Positions 8,084-15,553 of a stretch of DNA of 21,600 nt are shown one piece after another. Location of the stretch: positions 1 through 21,600 of the forward strand of contig JBKOWM010000155.1 in NCBI GenBank assembly GCA_046724395.1. The letters are read 5' to 3'. Positions within the stretch are counted from its first letter, which is position 1. Every line of letters starts with the position of its first letter. The translations under genes were made by a program, and so were the position numbers. Under the pieces are notes generated by a model, which ran no database searches, was not told the origin of the DNA, and was given only the letters and a program-made list of their open reading frames with translations. Origin of the DNA: DATAEU01 sp046724395 (lineage in GTDB: Bacteria > Actinomycetota > UBA4738 > HRBIN12).

Positions 8084-9188
8084 GCGGCGGGCGAAGCCGA
8101 AGCCCTCCGAGGCCGACCTCGAGAAACTCCGGGAGCGAGCGACCGAGCGCGACCTGGACGCCGAGGTTGTCGTCCTTCGCGGCGAGGCGTCCCGCCAGCG
8201 GATCGCGGACGATCACCTGGGCGCCGAGGGCTCGCCGCTGTACGCGGTCTGGCAACGTCCCGCCGTCGACGCGGTCGAGGACCGGGAGCGTCTCTCGTAC
8301 TACGACCGGCCGCTCCTGAAGGAGCCGACCTGGATCTGGACCGTGCCCGGGTACTTCTTCGCCGGCGGCGCGGCCGGCGGAGCCGCGCTCTTGGGAGCCG
8401 TCGCACAGATCGCCGATCGCGACGGCCTCGACGGTCTCATCCGGCGCGCGCGCTGGGTCGGCGCGGTCGGCGGCGGGATCGGCAGCGCGCTGCTGGTCGC
8501 GGACCTCGGTCGTCCCGAGCGCGTCCTCAACATGCTCCGCGTGTTCCGACCGTCGTCGCCGATGAGTGTCGGGTCGTGGGCCCTGTCGGGTGCCGCGTCG
8601 CTCACTGCCGGCTCGGCGATCCTCGATGCCAGAACGCCGCTGCGACGGATCGGCGACATTCTCGGCCTCGGCGCGGGCGCGCTGGCGATGCCGCTATCGA
8701 CGTATACGGCGGTCCTGCTGTCGAACACCGCCGTCCCTCTCTGGCAGGAGGTGCGGAGGTCGCTACCGGCGCTGTTCGCGGCGTCGGCCGTGACGAGCGC
8801 CGCGTCGATCCTCGACCTGTTTCCGGGGAACGAACGTGAGTCGCGGGTCATCAGAACGTACGGCGTCGCTGGACGTTTCGGGGAGCTCATCGCGGCCCGA
8901 GCCTTTGAGCGCGAGGCGCATCGGATCCCGCGAATTGCGAGACCGCTGCACGAGCGGATGTGCGGCTCGCTCTGGCGCGTGTCCGAGGTGCTCAACGTCG
9001 CGAGCCTCGCACTCTCGCTCGTTCCGGCGCGTCGTCGCGGACCGAGGATCGCCGCGGCCGTGACGGGCATCGGGAGCGGTCTCGCGCTTCGCTTCGCGGT
9101 CATGAGAGCGGGGAAGATGTCGTCCGTGGATCCTCACGCGACCTTCCAGCAGCAACGGGACCGGCTAGGCACGACCGAAGCCGGCTAA
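8070..9188 (+). CDS. nrfD: NrfD/PsrC-type membrane anchor subunit of the formate dehydrogenase
   Basis: A 372-residue integral membrane protein expected to pass electrons from the beta subunit to the quinone pool without haem. About 85 soluble, charged N-terminal residues precede the first helix. Family motifs are PGYFFAGGAAGGAALLGAVAQ (helix 1, about 93-113), DLGRPERVLNMLRVF (145-159) and SPMSVGSW (163-170). Further hydrophobic helices lie near 170-185, 199-220, 230-250 and 325-346. The family usually has eight or nine helices, and I cannot place all of them with confidence. The ATG at 8070 follows GGGGGAA (8060-8066) and lies inside the end of the beta gene. It replaces the dihaem cytochrome FdnI of the E. 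coli complex. Confidence 0.92.
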   Translation: MASPERRAKPKPSEADLEKLRERATERDLDAEVVVLRGEASRQRIADDHLGAEGSPLYAVWQRPAVDAVEDRERLSYYDRPLLKEPTWIWTVPGYFFAGGAAGGAALLGAVAQIADRDGLDGLIRRARWVGAVGGGIGSALLVADLGRPERVLNMLRVFRPSSPMSVGSWALSGAASLTAGSAILDARTPLRRIGDILGLGAGALAMPLSTYTAVLLSNTAVPLWQEVRRSLPALFAASAVTSAASILDLFPGNERESRVIRTYGVAGRFGELIAARAFEREAHRIPRIARPLHERMCGSLWRVSEVLNVASLALSLVPARRRGPRIAAAVTGIGSGLALRFAVMRAGKMSSVDPHATFQQQRDRLGTTEAG

Positions 9189-9728
9189 TCCGAAAGCCCA
9201 CGCGCGAAGGACGTTCGCGGGGACTGGGTCGGGGAGGAGCTTTGCCAAGCCACTCGTGGTCGGCGCGGTGGCGCTACACCTCGTCAACCATCCGGCGCGT
9301 CGCTGAGCTCCGTCCCTTGGCGCTCGTCTCGCTCGCGGAGCCTGGACCAATTCCTGGTGATCTGGATTTTCACAGCGAAGGAGTGTTCAACGCCTCGACC
9401 TTGTGATTGGCATGGTCAACGCGGTGGGCCTCATTACCGTTCATCAATTCGTCGATGAGCAAGGCAATCTCGAGATGGTGTGGTCCGCACGACGATTTCG
9501 TCGCCGCCATCTGCACTGCCCTCGCGTAGGAGGTGACGCTGCCAACGCCTCGGCTGGTCACCAGCGCGGCCGCGATGACCAGCCGAGGCACGCGCCAAGC
9601 TGAGCCCGTCGTTGCGCACAACTCAAACGCGGGCTCACCGAGCTGGAGTGCTGCCGGGAAACTGAGGATCTTGTCGTCGGCCGCCCGATTCTCGATCCTC
9701 TGATGCGGCGCAGGCGACGTGTTGCTTC
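9189..9728. other. 540-bp region with no supportable gene
   Basis: This lies between the formate dehydrogenase operon and the PIN gene. Short open frames exist on both strands, but none has a ribosome binding site, a TANNNT box at its start, or a recognisable sequence. Around 9350-9480 the base composition is visibly less GC-rich than in neighbouring genes. The stretch contains the inverted repeat at 9547-9589. It could be a decayed gene or an intergenic junction left by rearrangement. I see no tRNA, insertion sequence or CRISPR repeat. Confidence 0.55.
9547..9589. repeat. 14-bp perfect inverted repeat with a palindromic centre
   Basis: GCCTCGGCTGGTCA (9547-9560) and TGACCAGCCGAGGC (9576-9589) are exact reverse complements separated by 15 nt. 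The spacer contains CGCGGCCGCG (9565-9574), itself a perfect 10-bp palindrome. The transcript could form a long hairpin from either strand. There is no T tract on either side, so it is not a classical intrinsic terminator. It could still end transcription of the flanking convergent genes, or be an operator or mobile-element trace. Confidence 0.7.
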
Positions 9729-10130
9729 CTACCGCAGGCCGTCAATCGATGCAGTCGCGACGATTCCTTCGACGCTGCGCGCAAGCTCGCCGTCCAGGGT
9801 GACGAACGAGTCCGCTTGCAACCGCGTGAGCGCTACGTACTCGGCGTTGTACGTGGATGCCCAGCCCATCTGGTCCGCGATATCCCAAGCCAAACGCCTG
9901 AGGACAGCGTCACCCAGAAGCCTGATCTTTAACCCCGGAGGCCCCACGCGGGTGAGAAGCGCACGCCCCTCGTCGGCCGTGATCTCGCCGCGGCGAACGG
10001 CCTCGTGCAGAGCCGACAGCGTTTGGGATCGAAGGAGAGTCGGTGCCAGAAGCTCGTGTTTGTTCGGAATCTTGATGTCCGCCCTGGCGATGTGGAGGAC
10101 CGCGGTCGAGTCGACCACGAACTTCGTCAT
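9729..10130 (-). CDS. PIN-domain protein, VapC-like, without a visible antitoxin
   Basis: 133 residues with the PIN fold signature of VapC-type toxin RNases. Visible elements are an N-terminal VVDSTAV strand with D7, a LLAPTLLRSQTLSAL helix, a STYNAEYVALTRLQAD motif and FVTLDGEL with D113. The acidic Glu usual in the second motif is Gln (Q36), and the usual Asp of the YDA motif is Asn (N95), so only two of four metal-binding positions are acidic, although E97 is nearby. The ATG at 10130 has TAGTAT 6 nt upstream and no Shine-Dalgarno sequence, suggesting leaderless expression. No small antitoxin gene lies upstream (the MFS gene diverges there) or downstream. Family assignment is good; toxin activity is uncertain. 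Confidence 0.82.
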   Translation of the reverse strand: MTKFVVDSTAVLHIARADIKIPNKHELLAPTLLRSQTLSALHEAVRRGEITADEGRALLTRVGPPGLKIRLLGDAVLRRLAWDIADQMGWASTYNAEYVALTRLQADSFVTLDGELARSVEGIVATASIDGLR

Positions 10131-10136
10131 GGACCG

Positions 10137-10142
10137 ATACTA
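10137..10142 (-). promoter_or_regulatory. Predicted -10 box (TAGTAT) of the PIN gene
   Basis: TAGTAT on the minus strand ends 6 nt before the ATG at 10130. This position predicts a transcript beginning at the start codon. No consensus -35 is visible. Confidence 0.45.
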
Positions 10143-10216
10143 AGCATGACAGCCGCATATCTGGCGGCTCGGCAGCGCGGGCTCGAGACCGCTCGTCCGT
10201 GCGACACTCGTCGGCG

Positions 10217-11419
10217 ATGCGCCGGGCGACCGTGGTGTTGCTGTTCGGCGCGATCTTCGCCGCCGAGCTCGGATGGGCGGGGATCTCGCCGCTGCTGCCG
10301 TCCTTTCAGGACCGGTATGCGCTGACCGACGTGGCCACAGGACTGATCGTATCCGTGGCCAGTGTCGGGATCCTTCTCGTCAGTCTGCCGACGAGCGCCC
10401 TGACGAACCGCCTTTCCGTGCGGACGCTGACGCTGTGGAGCTTGTCGGCGCTCGCGCTCGGCAACCTCGGCGTCGGGTTCTCGCGCTCCTACGCCGCCCT
10501 CCTCGTCGCTCGGCTGATCTTCGGCGTCGGGCTCGGCGCGATGTGGGTCACGGGAACGGCATGGCTACACGACGCGGCCGGTGAAGCCGCGCCGCGAGCG
10601 CTCGCGCTCACGACATCCGTCGTCGGGGCCGCGAGCCTCATAGGACCGGCGGTGACCGGCGCGCTCGGCGAGAGGTACTCGCTCGGAACGCCGTTCGTTC
10701 TGCTCGGCGTCGTCGTCGCGCTGGTCCTCGTCGTCCTCGCGGTGTTGCCCTCGCCGAGCGGCCGCGCGGTCGACCCCGGGCCACCGCTTCGAGAGATGCT
10801 GAGCGCCGCGCGCGTCGATGTCATGATGCGCTCCAGCCTGGTCCTCACGCTCGCCGTCGCTCTACTGTGGATGAGCGCGGAGCTCCTCGTGCCGCTGCGG
10901 CTCGACGAGCACGGATTCCGGGCTTCCCAGATCGGCCTCGCGTTCTCGGCGGCATCGATCGTGTTCGTCGTCGCGAGCGCGTTCACTTCCGCCCGCGCCG
11001 AGCGGTATGCGACGCTCCGGTTGTCGGCCGCGTGGACGGCCGTCTTCGCCGCCTGCGTGCTCATCGCGGTCGTCGGCGTCGCCCCGCCCCCGACGATCGC
11101 GTTTCTGGTGGCGATGGGCGTGACGACCGGCGTCCTCGTGGCGCTGACGTATCCGCTCGGCGTAGCCGGCGCCGCGAAGGGCGGGTTCAACGTCGCGGTC
11201 GTCGGGGCGCTGATCAATCTCGTGTGGGCCGGATCGGGGTTGATCGGCCCGACCGTGGGCGGCGCGGCCGCGCAGTTCGTCGACGACCGGGTGTGGTTCT
11301 TCGCGCTGGCCGTCTGCGGGTTCGGCGCGGCTGCGTGGATGTGGCGCAGGCGCTATGCGTCGACGCAGATCACCTCCATCGCTCCGAGCGGCGGAAAAAG
11401 CGCTCAACCGATCGAGTAG
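10217..11419 (+). CDS. Major facilitator superfamily transporter (drug/sugar efflux type)
   Basis: About 400 residues with roughly 12 hydrophobic segments in two halves. MFS signatures are the first-helix LLFGAIFAAELGWAGISPLLPSF, the loop 2-3 region PTSALTNRLSVRTL, the helix-4/5 stretch LLVARLIFGVGLGAMWVTGTAWL, and the helix-5 segment SVVGAASLIGPAVTGALGERYS, which resembles motif C of exporters. A loop with PSPSGRAVDPGPPLREML separates the halves. The substrate is unknown. ATG 10217 and GTG 10199 are both possible; neither has a clear ribosome binding site or -10 box. It overlaps the convergent phosphorylase gene by 16 bp. The leader contains a small inverted repeat, AGCCGC-N7-GCGGCT (10151-10169). 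Confidence 0.87.
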   Translation: MRRATVVLLFGAIFAAELGWAGISPLLPSFQDRYALTDVATGLIVSVASVGILLVSLPTSALTNRLSVRTLTLWSLSALALGNLGVGFSRSYAALLVARLIFGVGLGAMWVTGTAWLHDAAGEAAPRALALTTSVVGAASLIGPAVTGALGERYSLGTPFVLLGVVVALVLVVLAVLPSPSGRAVDPGPPLREMLSAARVDVMMRSSLVLTLAVALLWMSAELLVPLRLDEHGFRASQIGLAFSAASIVFVVASAFTSARAERYATLRLSAAWTAVFAACVLIAVVGVAPPPTIAFLVAMGVTTGVLVALTYPLGVAGAAKGGFNVAVVGALINLVWAGSGLIGPTVGGAAAQFVDDRVWFFALAVCGFGAAAWMWRRRYASTQITSIAPSGGKSAQPIE

Positions 11420-13506
11420 ACGCGCTGAACGTACTCGCGCATCATGCGCGTCGCGCCGAAGCGGGGACCGATGGTGCGGATCGACGCCTTCACCATCGAT
11501 ACCCAACCGTGCGAGACGCCGGCGTCGTCGCGCTCGTGGAAGAGCGGGACGACCCGGCTCTCGATGAGATCGAAGAGCGCCGACGAATCGTTCGCGTCCT
11601 GCTCCGATGCGGGCAGGGACGGATCGCTGTCGATCGCCCAACCGTTCGAGCCGTCGTAGCCCTCGGCCCACCACCCGTCGAGGACGGAGAGGTTGATGCC
11701 GCCGTTCATCGCGGACTTGATGCCGCTTGTGCCGCTCGCCTCCATGGGAAGGCGCGGGAGGTTGACCCAGACGTCCGTGCCGGCCACGAGTCGGCGAGCC
11801 ATCGCGATGTCGTAGTCCTCCAGGAACACCAGGCGGGCGCCGACCTCCGCCGGCCATTGCTCGCGAAAGAGGCGGGCGAGACTCGCTTTAGCTTCTTCGT
11901 CCTTGGGATGGGCCTTGCCGGCCATCACGAATTGGACCGTGTCGGGCTTGCCGAGCAGCGCGGAGATGCGCTCCACGTCGGAGAAGAGCAGGGACAGCCG
12001 CTTGTATGTGGCGACGCGACGCGCGAAGCCGAGCGTCAGGCGGTCCTCGTCCAGGCCCGACCACGCCGTCTCGAGGCTTCCGCGCGACTCGTAGCGAGAC
12101 AGGCGGGCGGCGAGGTCCTGCTCGCGCGCGTACCGGACGAGGCTCCGGCGCAGCTGTGCCCGGACCTCCCACAGCTCATGGTCGGGAATCTCGTCGACGC
12201 CCGCCCATGCCGACGGGTCGTCGGCCCTCGCGTGCCAGCCCGCCCATAGGTACCGATCCAGCAGCGCTCGCATCTCGTCCGACATCCACGACGGCGCGTG
12301 GGCGCCGTTCGTGACGTGGCCGATCGGCACGTCCTCGACACCGACGTCGGGCCAGACCCCGCGCCACATCGAGCGGGCCACGGCGCCGTGCAGCCGGCTG
12401 ACGCCGACGGCGGCCCGAGACAGCCGCAGCCCTAGCGTCGTCATGCCGATCTCGTCCGTCGAGTCGACCCGGCCGAGCTCGGCGACGCGTTCGCCCCATT
12501 CAGCAAACGGCTCGCCGAGCACGTCGAGCACCTCGGCGGTCGGATACGCCTCGTTCCCGGCGGGCACCGGTGTGTGCGTCGTGAAGACGCTCGCGGCCCG
12601 CGCGCGCACGACGGCCTCGTCCATAGACGCACCCTCCAATGCGTGCTCGCGAGCGATCTCGAGCGGCGCAAATGCGCCATGGCCCTCGTTCACATGCACG
12701 ACGTCCGGCGTGATGCCGAGCTCTCGAAGCGCCAGCGCGCCGCCGATCCCTAGGAGCGCGTACTGCTCGAGACGAATCGCCGGATCGCCGACGTACAGGC
12801 GTCCGCTGATCCATCGTTCGAGAGTTCCGTTCTCCGGGACGTTCGCGTCGAGGAGGTAAAGCGGGACGCGACCGATCCGCGCGCGCCAGATCTGTGCCTC
12901 GACGTCCCGGCCGCTGATCGGTACCCGAATCCGCAGCGGCGTTCCGTCGTTCGTCACCAGCGCGAGCGGGAGCGCGTCGGCGTCGACGTCAGTCCAGAAC
13001 TCCTGCTGCCACCCGCTCGGGTCGATCCGCTGCCGAAAGACTCCCTTGCCGTAGAGGATGCCCACGCCGACCATCGGCAGTGCCAGATCCGAGGATTCCT
13101 TCAGGATGTCTCCGGCGAGGACGCCGAGACCGCCTGAGTAGATCGGCAGCGACCGGTGGACGCCGAACTCGGCGCAGACGAACGCGACGCTCGGCGCGGC
13201 GGCGTCGGGCCGCTCACGGTTCGCGCGCAACGCCCAGTCCAGCTCCGTCGCTTTGCGGACGAAGTCGCCGTCCGCCGCGAGTTCGTGAAGCCGACGGCCG
13301 GGCGCCTGCTCCAGCACCTGCACGGGGTTCCCGCTGTAGAACCAGTAGCGCCCCGGGTCGATCGCAGTGAAGAGGTCGCGACCGCCTGGCATCCAAGACC
13401 AGGCGTAGTCGAAAGCCGCACGTGCGAGCGGAGCCAGCTCGGGCGGGATCTTGGCCGCGAGCGACTCCGCCGCGCGTTCGAGGTCGTCGTCCCCCGCGTA
13501 CGGCAT
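11404..13506 (-). CDS. glgP: Alpha-glucan (glycogen/maltodextrin) phosphorylase, short GlgP type
   Basis: A 700-residue GT35 enzyme that releases glucose-1-phosphate from alpha-1,4-glucans with pyridoxal phosphate. The N-terminal about 100 residues match the domain common to this subfamily (FDYAWSWMPGGRDLFTAIDPGRY, SGNPVQVLEQ). Further landmarks are YSGGLGVLAGDILKESSDL, HVNEGHGAFAPLE, FTTHTPVPAGNEAYP, GHVTNGAHAPSWMSDEM, GFARRVATYKR and FVMAGKAHPKDEEAK. The cofactor-binding Lys is K597 in EASGTSGIKSAMNGG. It ends shortly after REYVQRVY, so it lacks the extra C-terminal region of the about 850-residue mycobacterial form. The ATG at 13506 has TAGGAT 6 nt upstream. No other glycogen gene is nearby. 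Confidence 0.93.
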   Translation of the reverse strand: MPYAGDDDLERAAESLAAKIPPELAPLARAAFDYAWSWMPGGRDLFTAIDPGRYWFYSGNPVQVLEQAPGRRLHELAADGDFVRKATELDWALRANRERPDAAAPSVAFVCAEFGVHRSLPIYSGGLGVLAGDILKESSDLALPMVGVGILYGKGVFRQRIDPSGWQQEFWTDVDADALPLALVTNDGTPLRIRVPISGRDVEAQIWRARIGRVPLYLLDANVPENGTLERWISGRLYVGDPAIRLEQYALLGIGGALALRELGITPDVVHVNEGHGAFAPLEIAREHALEGASMDEAVVRARAASVFTTHTPVPAGNEAYPTAEVLDVLGEPFAEWGERVAELGRVDSTDEIGMTTLGLRLSRAAVGVSRLHGAVARSMWRGVWPDVGVEDVPIGHVTNGAHAPSWMSDEMRALLDRYLWAGWHARADDPSAWAGVDEIPDHELWEVRAQLRRSLVRYAREQDLAARLSRYESRGSLETAWSGLDEDRLTLGFARRVATYKRLSLLFSDVERISALLGKPDTVQFVMAGKAHPKDEEAKASLARLFREQWPAEVGARLVFLEDYDIAMARRLVAGTDVWVNLPRLPMEASGTSGIKSAMNGGINLSVLDGWWAEGYDGSNGWAIDSDPSLPASEQDANDSSALFDLIESRVVPLFHERDDAGVSHGWVSMVKASIRTIGPRFGATRMMREYVQRVYSIG

Positions 13507-13512
13507 CGGTGC

Positions 13513-13518
13513 ATCCTA
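13513..13518 (-). promoter_or_regulatory. Predicted -10 box (TAGGAT) of the phosphorylase gene
   Basis: TAGGAT ends 6 nt before the ATG at 13506 on the minus strand. It lies in the 36-bp gap after the polymerase gene, implying an independent leaderless transcript rather than read-through alone. Confidence 0.45.
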
Positions 13519-13542
13519 CGCACCGGCGTCGCGCGCGCCCGT

Positions 13543-14451
13543 TCAGGAGCCCGGCAACCGCTGCCGCAGCGTGAGCACCTGCTCGAACCGATCGCCGTCG
13601 CGTTCGAGTCGCTCGAGGGCCTCGTCCGGGCCCGGAAGCAGCGGGGCGGTCTCGCCATCGACCCCGGCCTCGACGTCGTCCCACGTGACCGGCATCGAGA
13701 CCTTCGGCTCCCGCGTCGCCCGGAGCGAGTACGGAGCCACGGTCGAACGGAACGGGTCGTTCTGCAGCCAGTCGACCAGCACCTTGCCGGCGCGCAGCGA
13801 TCGCGACTGACGGACGACGACGTCGTCGCGTTCCCGGGCGAGGATGCCGGCGAGCGCCCGCGCGAACGCCTTCGTCTGCTCGAAGGTGTGCGGTTCGTTG
13901 AGCGGAACGTAGACGTGCAATCCCGCGACGCCCGAGCTCTTCGCGAACGCGCGGAGTTCCGTCCGCTCGAGGAGCTCGTGCACGCGAATCGCCACCCGGC
14001 ACGCGTCGGCGAGCGTCGCCGGGTCGCCCGGGTCGAGGTCGAAGACCACGACGAGCGGCGTCCGCGGCGATTCGGCGTCGAACAGGAAGGGGTGCAGCTC
14101 GACCGTGCCCTGGTTCGCGACCCAGAGCAGCGCCGGGACGTCGTCCACGACGCAGTGGCGGTGGTGCCGGCCGTCTGCGGCGTCGTACTCGTATCGCCGC
14201 ACCCACTCGGGTGCGCCGCGGCACTCGTTCTGCCACCAGCCGTCGGATTCGACTCCCTCGGGGTACCGCCACATCGTGATCGGGCGTGCCCGCAGATGTG
14301 GCAGCAGCCACGGCGCAACGCGAGCGAAGTAGTCGAGCATCGCCCCCTTCGTGAAGCCCGTCGCCGGCCACAGCACGCGGTCGAGATGCGAGAGCCGGAC
14401 GATCCGCCCGTCCACCTCGACCTGCCGCGCCGCTTCGCCGCGCGACCTCAT
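13543..14451 (-). CDS. ligD: LigD-type DNA primase-polymerase domain protein (NHEJ polymerase)
   Basis: A 302-residue stand-alone version of the archaeo-eukaryotic primase-like polymerase domain of LigD, which fills gaps with nucleotides, often ribonucleotides, at broken DNA ends. Visible elements are the opening LSHLDRVLWPATGFTKGAMLDYFARV (20-45), ITMWRYPEGVE (58-68), the catalytic DxD in VVFDLDPGDP (D138, D140), SSGVAGLHVYVPL with H179, and GKVLVDWLQND with the third acidic residue D227. The ATG at 14451 overlaps the stop of the ligase gene as ATGA, so the two are translationally coupled. The longer upstream reading in this frame lies inside the ligase gene and is not used. No nuclease domain is attached. 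Confidence 0.93.
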   Translation of the reverse strand: MRSRGEAARQVEVDGRIVRLSHLDRVLWPATGFTKGAMLDYFARVAPWLLPHLRARPITMWRYPEGVESDGWWQNECRGAPEWVRRYEYDAADGRHHRHCVVDDVPALLWVANQGTVELHPFLFDAESPRTPLVVVFDLDPGDPATLADACRVAIRVHELLERTELRAFAKSSGVAGLHVYVPLNEPHTFEQTKAFARALAGILARERDDVVVRQSRSLRAGKVLVDWLQNDPFRSTVAPYSLRATREPKVSMPVTWDDVEAGVDGETAPLLPGPDEALERLERDGDRFEQVLTLRQRLPGS

Positions 14452-15515
14452 CGGGTGACGGCCAGCGGCAGCTCGGGCGCTGCCGCCTCGAGCTGCTCGA
14501 GGCCGCACGAGCTCGGCTCGCGATCCGGTCGCCACCGGACGAAGCGCGCAGGATGTCGCAGCCGCGTCCCGTCGACCTGGTCGAAGGCGACCTCGACGAC
14601 GCGCTCGGGTCGAAGAGGCAGCCAGTCGTGCTCCATGTCGGGCGTCCATCGCGCGGCCGAGCCCTTCAGCCGGCCCATCGGGCTGCGGTCGATGAGGAAC
14701 CCTCGCGCCCACGGATGCTGCTCGAGCGGAATGCGGAGCGGCGCGAGCTCTTCGACCAGCTCGACGCGCTGCCGGTCCGAGAACGCCTGCACGACGCCGA
14801 TGTGGTGCAGCGCGGCCCGCTCGTCGTACAGCCCGAGCAGAAGCGAGCTCAGCGCGGGCGTGTCCACGAACGGTCGGTAGCCGGCGACGACGCAGTCGGC
14901 CGTCCGCAGCGTCTTGACCTTCACCATCGCACGCCGCCCGGATTGATACGCGGATCCACGCTCCTTGGCCACCACGCCGTCGATGCCGCCGCCGCGGAAC
15001 CGCCCGAGCCATTCCGCGGCCAGGCGCGCGTCCGCCGTCGTCGTCGTGAGCGCGATCCGATCCGGCGGATGGGCGAGCAGTGCCTCGAGCCGCGCGCGCC
15101 GCTGGTCGAACGAGTGCGCGCGGAGGTCGTGGTCGCCCTCGGCCAGGAGGTCGAATGCGACGTAGGTCGCGGGTGTCTCTCGCGCGAGCGCATCGACGCG
15201 GGTGGCGGCCGGGTGCAGCCTCGACATCAGCGCCTCGAAGTCCAGCACGCCGCTCCAGACGAGCACGATCTCCCCGTCGAGCACGAAGCGCTCGGCCGAA
15301 AGCGACCCGAGCGCCCGGACGATCTCGGGGAAGTAGCGGGAGAGCGGACGGTCGTGACGGCTTCGTAGATCGACGTCGCGCCCGTCGCGGAAGGCCAAAC
15401 ACCGGAAGCCGTCCCACTTCGGCTCGAAGACGAAGTCGCCGTCGTGCTCGTCGGGCAGCGTCCGAGCCAGGCGCGCCAGCATGGGTCGGACGGGTGGGCG
15501 GAGGCCGAGCGTCAC
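14448..15515 (-). CDS. ATP-dependent DNA ligase (LigC/LigD-ligase type)
   Basis: A 355-residue ligase with the nucleotidyltransferase core and OB-fold but no extra domains. Motif I is EPKWDGFR with the adenylated Lys K33; motif III-like FVLDGEIVL has E82; motif IV is DGVVAK (179-184) and motif V MVKVK (197-201). The OB-fold region includes VVAGYRP, LGLYDERAALHHIGVVQAF and RPERVVEVAFDQVDGTRLRHPARFVRWR. It seals nicks using ATP and, with the overlapping polymerase gene, forms a split LigD for end joining or repair. The GTG at 15515 has TAAGGGT just upstream, an imperfect -10 or a weak ribosome binding site. It is divergent from rlmN across 38 bp. No Ku gene is in the window. Confidence 0.93.
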   Translation of the reverse strand: MTLGLRPPVRPMLARLARTLPDEHDGDFVFEPKWDGFRCLAFRDGRDVDLRSRHDRPLSRYFPEIVRALGSLSAERFVLDGEIVLVWSGVLDFEALMSRLHPAATRVDALARETPATYVAFDLLAEGDHDLRAHSFDQRRARLEALLAHPPDRIALTTTTADARLAAEWLGRFRGGGIDGVVAKERGSAYQSGRRAMVKVKTLRTADCVVAGYRPFVDTPALSSLLLGLYDERAALHHIGVVQAFSDRQRVELVEELAPLRIPLEQHPWARGFLIDRSPMGRLKGSAARWTPDMEHDWLPLRPERVVEVAFDQVDGTRLRHPARFVRWRPDREPSSCGLEQLEAAAPELPLAVTR

Positions 15516-15541
15516 GCCAAACCCTTACCCACGTCCTCGGC

Positions 15542-15547
15542 TACGCT
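15542..15547 (+). promoter_or_regulatory. Predicted -10 box (TACGCT) of rlmN
   Basis: TACGCT is followed by 6 nt and then GTG 15554, with no Shine-Dalgarno sequence, so a leaderless transcript is predicted. It lies in the 38-bp divergent gap shared with the ligase gene. Confidence 0.45.
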
Positions 15548-15553
15548 CGGACG

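Noticed and set aside
9403..9603. Plus-strand open frame of 66 codons in the same gap
   Set aside because: No initiation signals, and the sequence becomes Arg/His-rich in the manner of a non-coding frame.
9370..9621. Minus-strand open frame of 83 codons after the PIN gene
   Set aside because: TTG start, no ribosome binding site or TANNNT box, no recognisable family, and the frame is open further upstream without a start. It could be a gene remnant, but I cannot support it as a CDS.
9189..9728. A tRNA gene, in particular tRNA-Sec, close to the selenoprotein
   Set aside because: No T-loop or anticodon-arm pattern was seen by eye here or in the other gaps; a covariance-model search would be decisive.
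13156..14880. Plus-strand open frame of 574 codons opposite the phosphorylase, polymerase and ligase genes
   Set aside because: It spans three convincing minus-strand genes and its protein has no recognisable motif or plausible composition.
13543..15417. A single fused 624-residue polymerase protein starting inside the ligase gene
   Set aside because: The upstream portion is an Arg/Ala-rich shadow of the ligase coding sequence. The polymerase homology begins near the ATG at 14451, which overlaps the ligase stop as ATGA.
15080..15553. A 158-residue N-terminal extension of RlmN
   Set aside because: It overlaps the divergent ligase gene and has no RlmN-like sequence; family homology starts just after GTG 15554.
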